NCBI GenBank assembly: GCA_020725025.1
Contig: DYFV01000047.1
Coordinates: 1-41,079 of the forward strand
Source of the DNA: Azoarcus sp.
GTDB taxonomy: Bacteria; Pseudomonadota; Gammaproteobacteria; Burkholderiales; Rhodocyclaceae
Direction of reading: 5' to 3'
DNA: 41,079 nt
Both the position numbers and the translations under genes were made by a program. Of this stretch, positions 1 to 8,940 are shown in pieces. The notes beneath the pieces are model-generated. The model did not search any database. It worked only from the letters and a program-made list of their open reading frames with translations, and was not told the DNA's origin. Positions within the stretch are counted from its first letter, which is position 1; every line of letters begins with the position of its first letter.

Positions 1-273
1 AATCAACCGAATACCTGATCAACCCTTTTGCACAACTTGACGCACACAACTGCCGTTCGCGACGCGCCGGCGCTTGCCGGGGGCCGAGCGTTCCCGCCCA
101 CCAGAGGCACAGGCGGGCGGAGCGTCAATGCAGCCGGTGGTCCTGAGCACTGAAGAGGAGTGGGCAACACGTCCCGAGCCGCAGCTTTGCGGATGAAGGC
201 GCCGCTCCATTCGCCCTGATCGATCCGGGTGATCCCTTCGGGAAAAGGTGCCACACCGGGCACAGGCGTTCCA
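1..273. other. Left-edge intergenic stretch, no convincing gene
   Basis: I see no supportable coding region here. The open frames on both strands lack a recognisable domain and a good ribosome binding site. Read on the minus strand, positions 217 to 162 contain a GGGCGAAT block, a GCAAAGCTGCGG block and a GTTGCCC block, which loosely recall a class I c-di-GMP riboswitch core. The resemblance is partial (see findings). Confidence 0.4.
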
Positions 274-280
274 AACGAAA

Positions 281-311
281 AAGGCCCGGGCGTTGTCCAC
301 GTCCGGGCCTT
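281..311 (-). terminator. Rho-independent terminator downstream of fliE
   Basis: The arms AAGGCCCGG (281-289) and CCGGGCCTT (303-311) form a perfect 9-bp stem. Read on the minus strand the hairpin runs directly into TTTTTCGTTT. It lies about 40 bp past the fliE stop codon and should end transcription of fliE and of fleSR read-through. Confidence 0.85.
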
Positions 312-350
312 CGTCCTTTCTCGTATTCGCGCGCGCTCGGCGCGCCGGCC

Positions 351-674
351 TCACACCGGCATGTTCATGATGTCCTGGTAGGCGGTGACCAGGCGGTTGC
401 GCACCTGGACCATCTGCTGGAAGGAGAGGTTGGCCTTCTGCAGGTTCACCATGACGTCCTGGAGGTTCACGTTCGGGTCGCCGGCGACGAACTCCTTGGC
501 CATGCCCCGCGCTTCCTGCTGGGCGGCGCTCACGTCCTTGAGGGCGCTCTGCAGCACCTCGGCGAAATCGACGCCGCCCGCGGCCTGCGCGCCTTGCGCG
601 GCCGGCTTGCTCCCGGCGGCCTGGGCCGTCGAGCGCAGCTCGCCCAACATCTGTTCGATTCCGCGTGTGTCCAT
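351..674 (-). CDS. fliE: Flagellar hook-basal body protein FliE
   Basis: FliE is the small adaptor joining the MS ring to the proximal rod and is exported early by the flagellar type III system. The 107-residue product has the family's usual length. Its C-terminal half carries the characteristic stretch NVNLQDVMVNLQKANLSFQQ followed by VRNRLVTAYQDIMNMPV, matching the helical rod-type C terminus. The start at 674 (MDTRGIEQML) is preferred because an AGGGATC ribosome site precedes it and the upstream residues are non-conserved. It follows fleR on the same strand after a gap with its own sigma-54 promoter. In many genomes fliE heads the fliF operon; here it is separated from fliF by the divergent fleSR genes. 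Confidence 0.95.
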   Translation of the reverse strand: MDTRGIEQMLGELRSTAQAAGSKPAAQGAQAAGGVDFAEVLQSALKDVSAAQQEARGMAKEFVAGDPNVNLQDVMVNLQKANLSFQQMVQVRNRLVTAYQDIMNMPV

Positions 675-720
675 GATCCCGATCCCTGCGAGCCTTTGGT
701 CTCGCACTTAGTCTAGCAGA

Positions 721-735
721 GCAATCGGCATGCCA
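721..735 (-). promoter_or_regulatory. Sigma-54 promoter of fliE
   Basis: The minus strand reads TGGCATGCCGATTGC, with GG and GC separated by exactly 10 bases and a full TTGC -12 element. Transcription would start near 709, about 35 bases before the fliE ATG. It sits in the 73-bp gap between fleR and fliE, so fliE can be expressed separately from fleSR. Confidence 0.8.
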
Positions 736-747
736 AAAGTTCTCTGC

Positions 748-2156
<1,409 letters not shown>

Positions 2157-2160
<4 letters not shown>

Positions 2161-3323
2161 GTCGCTTCCTTCCCTGCCTGCTGTGTGTCGCCCTGCTCCG
2201 GCCCCGCCAGGGGCAGGACCAGGACGAAGGTGGAACCCGCGCCCGGCGCCGATTCCACGGTGATCTCGCCGCCATGGCCGCGGGCGACCCCGCGCGCGAT
2301 GGCGAGCCCCAGGCCCGTGCCTTCGGCGCGGGTGGTGAAGAAGGGCTCGAAGAGCCGCGCCTGCTGCGCCGGGTCGATGCCGCGGCCGCTGTCGCTCACG
2401 CGGAAGACCACGGACTCGCCGTCCTGCACCGCGGTGAGCGCGACGCGGCCGCCCGCGTCGCAGGCCTGGATGGCGTTCTCCAGGAGATTGGTGATCGCGC
2501 CGCCCAGGGCCTTGCGGTCGCCCATGAGGGCGAGCTCGCCGCAGCCGCAGTCGGAGCTGAACTCGATCTGGCGCGCCCGCGCGAGCGGATCGAGGGTGTG
2601 CACCAGCTCGGCCACCAGCTCGCAGATGCCGAAGCGTTCGCGCCCCAGGCTGTCGCCGCGGGCGAAGAGCAGCATGTCGCGGATGAGCCGCTCCAGGTAG
2701 CGCAGGCGCTCGATGGCGCGGTCGGCCACCCGCGCCCGGTCGGCCGGCGCCAGCTCGGGCTGGCGCAGGTTGCCGGTATAGAGCAGCGCCGCGGCCAGCG
2801 GCGTGCGCAGCTGGTGCGCGAGGCCGGCCACCATCTCGCCCATGGCCGCGAGCCGCTCGTGGCGCTCGGCCTGCAGGCGCATGCGGTGGGTGTCGGTGAT
2901 GTCGTGCAGCAGCACGATCCGCCCTTCGCCCGATTCCAGCGCGGCGTCGGTGAGCGAGACGCGGCGCGCGCCGGGCTCGGCACCCAGCGTCGCCTCGCCC
3001 GGGGTCTCGGTCGCCGCAAGGCTGCGCGCGACCTCGCTCCATGTGCGCCCTTCGAGGGCGGCGCCGAGCAGTTCCTCGGCGGCCCGATTGACCTGGAGGA
3101 TGCGCCCGAGCTGATCCAGCACCACCACCCCGGCGGGCAGCGCCCCCATCAATACGGAGAGCCGCTCGGTGAGCTGGGAGACCTGGCCCTGCAGCGCGTT
3201 GTAGGCGGTCGACAGCTCCTCCGAGGCGCGCGAGAAGAGCGCGAACGCCTCGGCGAGCTGGGCGGCGTCCATGCGCGGCGCGGCGTCGGCGCTCGGCGCG
3301 GGCGGGGCGGTTTCGGCAGGCAT
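2157..3323 (-). CDS. fleS: Flagellar sensor histidine kinase FleS/FlrB
   Basis: This is a soluble PAS-containing histidine kinase, presumed partner of the overlapping FleR. The start at 3323 (MPAETAPP) gives 388 residues; longer versions add only a non-conserved tail in the intergenic region. No membrane segment is visible. A helical N terminus is followed by a PAS segment (about 54-140, from LTERLSVLMGALPAGVVVLD). The H-box AHQLRTPLAAALLY has H170 as the phosphorylated residue. The catalytic domain shows N-box NLLENAIQACDAG, G1 VSDSGRGID, F-box FEPFFTT and G2 GTGLGLAIARG. The gene is divergent from fliF; a sigma-54-like element lies in the shared promoter region. The cytoplasmic stimulus is unknown; in relatives FleS-type kinases respond to assembly of the MS ring and export gate. 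Confidence 0.92.
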
Positions 3324-3380
3324 GGTGTGCGGATCCGATTTCACGGCTGGCAGATTACCGGCCGCCGCGCCACGGGCATG

Positions 3381-3396
3381 CGGCAAATAGGCGGCA
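3381..3396 (+). promoter_or_regulatory. Candidate sigma-54 promoter for fliF (weak)
   Basis: CGGCAAATAGGCGGCA has GG and GC spaced by 10 bases and keeps GGCA, but the -12 half is CGGCA instead of TTGCA. It points towards fliF, 90 bases upstream of its ATG. It is the best-spaced forward element in the divergent region, yet clearly weaker than the fliE, fliK and flgK sites. Confidence 0.35.
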
Positions 3397-3411
3397 AAAA
3401 CTGCCGCTATT
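3386..3411. repeat. Inverted repeat in fleS-fliF divergent region
   Basis: GCGGCA (3391-3396) and TGCCGC (3402-3407) are a perfect inverted pair around AAAAC. AATAG on the left and TATT on the right extend the symmetry, with one extra G in the left arm. It overlaps both candidate promoters and could be an operator. Confidence 0.5.
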
Positions 3412-3420
3412 CCGTGCCCG
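3405..3420 (-). promoter_or_regulatory. Candidate sigma-54 promoter of fleSR
   Basis: The minus strand reads CGGGCACGGAATAGCG. The -24 part GGCACG matches consensus fully, and GG is 10 bases from GC, but the -12 part is AGC instead of TTGC. The predicted start near 3393 leaves a leader of about 70 bases before fleS. Confidence 0.5.
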
Positions 3421-3440
3421 GAGCGCGGCGCACCGGGCAC
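3414..3440. repeat. Perfect 8-bp inverted repeat upstream of fliF
   Basis: GTGCCCGG (3414-3421) and CCGGGCAC (3433-3440) are exact reverse complements around an 11-base GC-rich spacer. The left arm overlaps the -24 half of the candidate fleSR promoter. It may be a protein-binding site or a hairpin in the fliF leader. Confidence 0.55.
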
Positions 3441-3485
3441 ACAATGCCGTCATCCGAAATAGCGACGTGATTCAAGGAATCGATC

Positions 3486-5141
3486 ATGGCCAGCGCCGAC
3501 ATCGTAGCCGCCCGGGGATCGGCACCGCCCGCCCTGCAGGTGTTCCAGCGCATCAACCAGCTGAGCCAGCGCCAGAAGCTCGCTGCGGCAGCGGCCATTG
3601 CGGTCGCCGTGGCGATGGTGGTCGGCGCCCTCCTTTGGAGCCGCACCCCCGATTACGCGGTGCTCTTCTCCAATCTGGAGGAGCGCGACGGCGGCGCCAT
3701 CGTCACGGCGCTCCAGCAGCAGAACGTGCCCTACCGGTTCTCGCCCGGCGGCGGTGCGATCCTCGTACCCTCCGACAAGGTGCACGACGTTCGCCTGAAG
3801 CTCGCCGCTCAGGGCCTGCCCAAGGGCGGTCTGGTGGGCTTCGAGCTGATGGAGAACCAGAAGCTCGGCGTGTCCCAGTTCCTGGAGCAGGTGAACTACC
3901 AGCGCGCCCTCGAAGGCGAGCTCGCCCGCACCATCATGTCTGTCGCCTCGGTGGCGGGTGCGCGCGTGCATCTGGCAATCCCCCGCCAGACGGGCTTCCT
4001 GCGGGACGAGCAGAAGCCCACCGCCTCGGTGATGGTAAACCTCCATCCCGGACGCGCCATGGAGCCCGCGCAGGTGGCCGGCATCGTGCACCTGGTGGCC
4101 TCCAGCGTGCCGCAGCTCGCCAACGACAACGTGAGCGTGATCGACCAGAACGGCAACCTGCTCACCAACCGTTCCGATCCGCTGCGCAATGCGGGGCTGG
4201 ACGCAACGCAGCTGTCCTATGTGCGCGAGCTCGAGAGGGGCTACATCCGCCGCATCGAGGCGATCCTCGCCCCCATGGTCGGAGAGGGCAACTACAGGGC
4301 CCAGGTCACCGCCGACGTGGACTTCAACCAGGTCGAGCAGACGGCGGAGACCTACAAGCCCAACCCGACGCCCAACCAGGCCATCCGCAGCCAGCAGACG
4401 AACGAGCAGCTCACCCGCGAGCCCGGCGCCACCGGCGTGCCCGGTGCGCTCACCAACCAGCCGCCGGTGCCGGCCACCGCGCCGATCACCAATCCCGCGG
4501 TGGCCGGCACCCCGGGCCCTGGCGGAACCCCGGTGAACAGCAACACCTCGTCCACCGTCAATTACGAGCTCGACCGCACCATCCAGCACGTGCGCCAGGC
4601 CGCGGGGCAGATCAAGCGCCTGTCGGTGGCGGTGGTGGTCAATCACCGCACCACCACGCAGCCCAACGGCACCACCCGCACCACGCCGCTCACCGAGGAG
4701 GAGATGGGCCGCATCACCGCCCTCGTGCGCGAGGCGATGGGCTTCAACCAGGGCCGCGGCGACAGCCTCAACGTGGCGAGCGCCCCCTTCGCCGCGACGC
4801 CCGAAGCGGAGATTCCGGAGATGCCGATGTGGAAGGATCCCGAGATGCTCGCCCTGGGCAAGGAGCTCGCCAAGTACCTGGCGCTGTTCGCCGCGCTCGG
4901 CTTCGTCTATTTCGGCGTGATCCGCCCGCTCATGCGCACCGTGGCAACCCTGCCGCCGGCCGAGGGGCCGGAGCTGCTCGAGGGGGAAGACGAGGACGCG
5001 GTGGTTTCCCTCGGCCAGCCCAAGGCCGACAGCTACGAAGACAAGCTCGCGCGGGCGAAGGAGCTCGCCAAGAACGATCCCAAGCTGCTCGCCAACCTGA
5101 TACGCGAGTGGATGGGCACCGGTGAGGAGGCCAAGAAGTGA
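3486..5141 (+). CDS. fliF: Flagellar MS-ring protein FliF
   Basis: FliF forms the inner-membrane MS ring on which the export gate, rod and C ring assemble. The 551-residue product has the family's usual length. A first membrane segment lies at about 36-57 ([19 protein letters not shown]), after a short cytoplasmic N terminus. The periplasmic ring-building motifs follow, including [18 protein letters not shown] and the [11 protein letters not shown] stretch. A Pro/Gly/Asn-rich linker sits at about 290-355. The second membrane segment is near 460-482, and an acidic cytoplasmic tail ending in LIREWMG is the FliG-binding part. It is first in the long fli operon and overlaps fliG by 4 bases. ATG at 3486 lies after GGAATCGATC, a modest ribosome site. 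Confidence 0.97.
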   Translation: MASADIVAARGSAPPALQVFQRINQLSQRQKLAAAAAIAVAVAMVVGALLWSRTPDYAVLFSNLEERDGGAIVTALQQQNVPYRFSPGGGAILVPSDKVHDVRLKLAAQGLPKGGLVGFELMENQKLGVSQFLEQVNYQRALEGELARTIMSVASVAGARVHLAIPRQTGFLRDEQKPTASVMVNLHPGRAMEPAQVAGIVHLVASSVPQLANDNVSVIDQNGNLLTNRSDPLRNAGLDATQLSYVRELERGYIRRIEAILAPMVGEGNYRAQVTADVDFNQVEQTAETYKPNPTPNQAIRSQQTNEQLTREPGATGVPGALTNQPPVPATAPITNPAVAGTPGPGGTPVNSNTSSTVNYELDRTIQHVRQAAGQIKRLSVAVVVNHRTTTQPNGTTRTTPLTEEEMGRITALVREAMGFNQGRGDSLNVASAPFAATPEAEIPEMPMWKDPEMLALGKELAKYLALFAALGFVYFGVIRPLMRTVATLPPAEGPELLEGEDEDAVVSLGQPKADSYEDKLARAKELAKNDPKLLANLIREWMGTGEEAKK

Positions 5142-6139
5142 CGACGCCGGAAGAAGGACTCGAAAAAGGGGCCCTGCTGCTGCTCACCCTGGGCTCGGAC
5201 GAGGCCGCCGAGGTCTTGAAGCACCTCTCGCCCAAGGAGGTGCAGAAGCTCGGCATGAAGATGGCCGGCATGCCGGCCCAGGGACGCAGCCGCGTGGAGT
5301 CGCTGCTCGACGAGCTCGACAGCCACCGCAGCAAGGGTGCGCCCATCGAGGCGGACGAGGAGCACATCCGCGCGATGCTGACCAAGGCGCTCGGCGACGA
5401 GCGCGCCGGCCACCTCATCGCGCGCATGCTGCAGGGCTCGGACACCGCCGGCATCGAGAGCCTGAAGTGGATGGATGCGGCCACCGCCGCCGACCTCATC
5501 AAGAACGAGCATCCCCAGATCATCGCCACCATCCTGGTGCACCTGGAGTACGACCAGGCGGGCGAGATCATCAAGCAGTTCCCCGACCGGCTGCGCAACG
5601 ACGTGCTGCTGCGCATCGCCACCCTGGACGGCGTACAGCCGACCGCCCTCAAGGAGCTCAACGAGGCGCTGACCCGCATGCTCTCCGGCGCCAACACGGT
5701 AAAGAAGGCGGCCATGGGCGGCGTGCGCCATGCGGCCGAGATCCTCAACTTCGTGGGCGCGGCGGCCGAGACGGCGGTGCTCGACAACGTGCGCGAGTAC
5801 GATCCGGACCTCGCCCAGAAGATCCTCGACGAGATGTTCGTGTTCGAGAACATCATGGACATCGACGACCGCGGCATCCAGACCCTGCTGCGCGAGGTGC
5901 AGTCCGACTCGCTGGTGGTGGCCCTCAAGGGCGCGGCGCCCGAACTGCGCGAGAAGATCTTCAAGAACATGTCCCAGCGCGCGGCCGAGATGCTGCGCGA
6001 GGACCTGGAGGCGAAGGGCCCGGTGCGCCTGTCCGAGGTCGAGGCCGAGCAGAAGGAGATCCTCAAGATCGTGCGCCGCCTCGCCGAGGAAGGCCAGATC
6101 ATGCTGGGCGGCAAGGGAGGCGACGATGCCTTCGTCTGA
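5138..6139 (+). CDS. fliG: Flagellar motor switch protein FliG
   Basis: FliG is the C-ring protein that contacts FliF and receives torque from the stator. The 333 residues match the family. It starts with GTG in a GTGA overlap with the fliF stop. The middle domain has the [19 protein letters not shown] segment (EHPQ motif, FliM contact). The C-terminal torque domain shows the charged helix around [20 protein letters not shown], then [20 protein letters not shown]. All expected charged residues appear intact. The operon gap to fliH (99 bp) is unusually long for this cluster and contains a REP-like repeat. Confidence 0.97.
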   Translation: MTTPEEGLEKGALLLLTLGSDEAAEVLKHLSPKEVQKLGMKMAGMPAQGRSRVESLLDELDSHRSKGAPIEADEEHIRAMLTKALGDERAGHLIARMLQGSDTAGIESLKWMDAATAADLIKNEHPQIIATILVHLEYDQAGEIIKQFPDRLRNDVLLRIATLDGVQPTALKELNEALTRMLSGANTVKKAAMGGVRHAAEILNFVGAAAETAVLDNVREYDPDLAQKILDEMFVFENIMDIDDRGIQTLLREVQSDSLVVALKGAAPELREKIFKNMSQRAAEMLREDLEAKGPVRLSEVEAEQKEILKIVRRLAEEGQIMLGGKGGDDAFV

Positions 6140-6165
6140 TCGCCATAGCGCGGTGCGCCGACTGC

Positions 6166-6197
6166 GTAGCCCGGATGGAGCGAAGCGGAATCCGGGG
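6166..6197 (+). repeat. REP-like element between fliG and fliH
   Basis: The element begins with GTAG and carries CCCGGAT (6170-6176) and ATCCGGG (6190-6196) as stem arms around GGAGCGAAGCGGA. The same family occurs twice in opposite orientation at 15187-15278. It has the layout of proteobacterial REP sequences of the GTAG class. Sitting inside an operon, it will form a hairpin in the fliG-fliH mRNA. Confidence 0.75.
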
Positions 6198-6238
6198 CCT
6201 GCGGTGCAGCGCCCGGCCGGGTTCCCGGAGGTCCCGCG

Positions 6239-6892
6239 ATGAGCATCTCCCACCAGGCCGTAGGCGCCTACCGGCGCTGGGAGCCGGCCGACTTCGATGC
6301 TCCCCCCGAGCCCGAGGCGGCGCCCGAACCGCCGCCCGCGCCGGAGCCGGCCGCCGAGCCGGAGCAGCCGGCGATCCAGCTGCCCACCGCCGACGAGATC
6401 GAGGCGATGTTCGAGCAGGCGCGCAGCGAAGGCCAGGCGGCCGGTTACGCCGAGGGCGCGGCCCGGGCGGGCGCGGAGGCCGAGCGGCTGGCCGGACTGG
6501 CCGGCGAAGTCGACCGGGCGCTCATGAAGCTCGACGAGGATGTGGCCGAGGAGCTCGTCGGGCTCGCGGTCGAAATCGCGCGCCAGATGGTGCGGCACAG
6601 CCTCGCGGTGCAGCCGGACTCGGTGGTCGACACCGTGCGCGAGGCACTCCAGCAGCTCCCGCAAGGCCAGGCCCGGATCCACCTCCACCCCGAGGATCTC
6701 GCGCTCATGCGCGCGCACCTGCCCGAAGGCATCGAGCAGGGCCACCACCGGCTCGTGGAGGACCGCGGCATCACCCGCGGCGGCTGCCGCATCGAGGGCA
6801 GCGCGAGCGAGATCGACGCCACCGTCGAGACCCGCTGGCGCCGCATCCTGGAAGGGCTCGGCCGCAACGGTCCGGCCTGGGAGCCCGACTGA
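6239..6892 (+). CDS. fliH: Flagellar export ATPase regulator FliH
   Basis: FliH binds the FliI ATPase, holds it inactive and links it to the C ring. The 217-residue product has a Pro/Ala/Glu-rich N terminus (about 20-45), then a helical segment with spaced glycines and alanines ([20 protein letters not shown]) typical of FliH stalks. A C-terminal domain follows with [23 protein letters not shown] helices and the family ending [13 protein letters not shown] near 170-185. An excellent ribosome site (GGAGGT) precedes the ATG. Its stop overlaps the fliI start by one base (TGATG). Confidence 0.93.
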   Translation: MSISHQAVGAYRRWEPADFDAPPEPEAAPEPPPAPEPAAEPEQPAIQLPTADEIEAMFEQARSEGQAAGYAEGAARAGAEAERLAGLAGEVDRALMKLDEDVAEELVGLAVEIARQMVRHSLAVQPDSVVDTVREALQQLPQGQARIHLHPEDLALMRAHLPEGIEQGHHRLVEDRGITRGGCRIEGSASEIDATVETRWRRILEGLGRNGPAWEPD

Positions 6893-8292
6893 TGCTGCGC
6901 CACACCGCGGCCTGGAAGACCTATCTCGCCGACCACCGCAAGCTCGTGGGCGGCTTCGCCCCGATGCAGGTCTCCGGCCGCCTCACCCGCATCAACGGGC
7001 TGGTGATGGAAGCGGCCGGGCTGAGGCTGCCGCTGGGCTCAGGCTGCCGCGTGCTGGCGCAGGCGGGCGGCTCGGTGGAGGCCGAGGTCGTCGGGTTCAA
7101 CGGCGACAAGCTCTTCATGATGCCCACCGACGACGTCTACGGCCTCGCGCCGGGCGCGCCGGTGCTGCCGGTCGAGCCGCCCCAGCCGAAGCCTCCCTTC
7201 GGCGAGACGATGCGTCCGAGCCGGCGCACCTCCGACCGGGCGAAGCACCTGCCGGTGGGCGACGAGCTGCTCGGCCGCGTGCTCGACGGCGCCGGCCGGC
7301 CCCTCGACGGGCTGGGCCCGCTCGAGACGAGCGCCACCCGCTCGCTGCAGAGCCGCCCCTTCAACCCCCTCGCACGCGCCCCGATCGATACCCCGCTCGA
7401 CGTCGGCATCCGCGCCATCAACGCTCTGCTCACCGTGGGGCGCGGCCAGCGCCTGGGGCTCTTCGCCGGCTCGGGCGTAGGCAAGTCGGTGCTCATCGGC
7501 ATGATGGCGCGCTACACCTCGGCCGACGTGATCGTGGTCGGGCTGATCGGCGAGCGGGGCCGCGAGGTGAAAGAGTTCATCGAGCAGAACCTGGGCACCG
7601 AAGGACTCGCCCGCTCGGTGGTGGTGGCCGCCCCGGCCGACACCAGCCCCCTCATGCGCCTGCAGGGCGCGGCCTACGCCACCACCATCGCCGAGTACTT
7701 CCGTGACCAGGGCAAGCAGGTGCTGCTCATCATGGACTCGCTCACCCGCTACGCCATGGCCCAGCGCGAGATCGCGCTCGCCATCGGCGAGCCGCCGGTC
7801 ACCCGCGGCTATCCGCCTTCGGTGTTCGCGCGGCTGCCGGCGCTGGTGGAGCGGGCCGGCAACGGGCAGCCCGGCGGCGGCTCCATCACCGCCTTCTACA
7901 CGGTGCTCGCCGAGGGCGACGACCAGCAGGATCCGATCGCCGATTCCGCGCGGGCGATTCTGGACGGTCACTTCGTGCTCTCCCGCGCGCTCGCCGACCA
8001 GGGCCACTACCCCGCCATCGACATCGAGCAATCGATCTCGCGCGCCATGCACGGCCTCGTCGAGCCGACGCATTTCGATCTCGTGCGCCGCTTCAAGCAG
8101 CTCTTCTCGCGCTACCAGCGCTCCCGCGACCTGATCGCGGTGGGCGCCTACCAGCCCGGCTCCGACCCCCTGCTCGACAAGGCCGTCGGAATGTACCCGC
8201 ACCTCGAGGCCTTCCTTCAGCAGCGCATCGAGGACTGCGAGCCCTACGAGTCGTCCACCGCGCAGCTCGCGACTTTATTCGCCGGAGGGTGA
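6892..8292 (+). CDS. fliI: Flagellar export ATPase FliI
   Basis: FliI is the hexameric cytoplasmic ATPase that unfolds and delivers substrates to the export gate. It belongs to the F1 ATPase beta-like family. The product is 466 residues. Walker A is GSGVGKS near 192-198, the catalytic region follows as [14 protein letters not shown], and Walker B is [17 protein letters not shown] near 278-290. The [18 protein letters not shown] and [15 protein letters not shown] motifs are diagnostic of FliI/SctN. The ATG overlaps the fliH stop (TGATG), which fixes the start. The flagellar context excludes an injectisome ATPase. Confidence 0.97.
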   Translation: MLRHTAAWKTYLADHRKLVGGFAPMQVSGRLTRINGLVMEAAGLRLPLGSGCRVLAQAGGSVEAEVVGFNGDKLFMMPTDDVYGLAPGAPVLPVEPPQPKPPFGETMRPSRRTSDRAKHLPVGDELLGRVLDGAGRPLDGLGPLETSATRSLQSRPFNPLARAPIDTPLDVGIRAINALLTVGRGQRLGLFAGSGVGKSVLIGMMARYTSADVIVVGLIGERGREVKEFIEQNLGTEGLARSVVVAAPADTSPLMRLQGAAYATTIAEYFRDQGKQVLLIMDSLTRYAMAQREIALAIGEPPVTRGYPPSVFARLPALVERAGNGQPGGGSITAFYTVLAEGDDQQDPIADSARAILDGHFVLSRALADQGHYPAIDIEQSISRAMHGLVEPTHFDLVRRFKQLFSRYQRSRDLIAVGAYQPGSDPLLDKAVGMYPHLEAFLQQRIEDCEPYESSTAQLATLFAGG

Positions 8293-8295
8293 CAT

Positions 8296-8313
8296 GGCGC
8301 ACATATGTGCGCC
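8296..8313. repeat. Perfect 18-bp palindrome between fliI and fliJ
   Basis: GGCGCACATATGTGCGCC is a gapless perfect palindrome starting 4 bases after the fliI stop. It is followed by GGTAATATACC, an AT-rich patch and itself a near-perfect short palindrome. No T run follows, so it is not a standard terminator. It could be an operator or an mRNA processing or stability hairpin. Confidence 0.7.
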
Positions 8314-8397
8314 CTCACACGAAGGTAATATACCGCCGGTTGTATGACGAGAAAGGCCGCCGCAGGCTCCCCACGCCGCGCGGCAGCACGAGGAAAC

Positions 8398-8853
8398 ATG
8401 ACAAACGCCTTTCCCCTGAAACCGCTGCTCGATCTCAGCGTCACCCGCATGGACGATGCGGCGCGCCGGCTCGGCGAGCTGATCGCCAGCGAACAGGAGG
8501 GCGCGCGCAAGCTGGAGCTCCTGCGCAACTACCGCGCCGAGTACCAGGCGCGCTTCGAGGAAGCGGCGCGCAACGGCATCGGCCCGGAAGCCTGGCGCAA
8601 CTTCAGCGCCTTCCTGGCGCGCATCGACGAGGCCATCGCCGCCCAGCTCGCCAACGTGGACCAGTCGCGCAGGCGTACCGCCGCCGGCCAGCAGGCCTGG
8701 CTCGCGCAGCGCAACAAGGTCAAGGCCTTCGACACCCTGCAGAAGCGCCACGAGGCCGGCGAAGCGAAGAAGGAAGCGCGTCAGGAGCAGCGCATGCTGG
8801 ACGAGCATTCCGCCAAGCGCCACCGCGACCGAAGCGAAAACGAAGAAAGCTGA
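8398..8853 (+). CDS. fliJ: Flagellar export chaperone FliJ
   Basis: FliJ is a small coiled-coil protein of the export ATPase complex, equivalent to the gamma subunit of F1. The 151-residue product is almost wholly helical and charged, with heptad-like stretches (RRLGELIASEQEGARKLELL and QKRHEAGEAKKEARQEQRML) and a basic C terminus. Length and position after fliI fit FliJ. The start at 8398 (MTNAFPLKPLLDL) is chosen because AGGA precedes it and FliJ proteins begin close to such a Pro/Leu segment. An in-frame ATG at 8344 would add a non-conserved 18-residue tail. Confidence 0.9.
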   Translation: MTNAFPLKPLLDLSVTRMDDAARRLGELIASEQEGARKLELLRNYRAEYQARFEEAARNGIGPEAWRNFSAFLARIDEAIAAQLANVDQSRRRTAAGQQAWLAQRNKVKAFDTLQKRHEAGEAKKEARQEQRMLDEHSAKRHRDRSENEES

Positions 8854-8887
8854 GCCGTCCGCCAGGCGCCGGCTCTCGCCGATGTCT

Positions 8888-8903
8888 TGGCACGGACCTT
8901 GCG
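8888..8903 (+). promoter_or_regulatory. Sigma-54 promoter of fliK
   Basis: TGGCACGGACCTTGCG matches the sigma-54 consensus completely (TGGCAC, five bases, TTGC; GG and GC 10 apart). Expected start near 8914, 27 bases before the fliK ATG. It lies in the 87-bp fliJ-fliK gap and gives the distal half of the operon (fliK onward) an extra start. Confidence 0.9.
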
Positions 8904-8940
8904 GTAGCGAGAGCGAGCCAGCCGCAACAGGAATTCCGTC

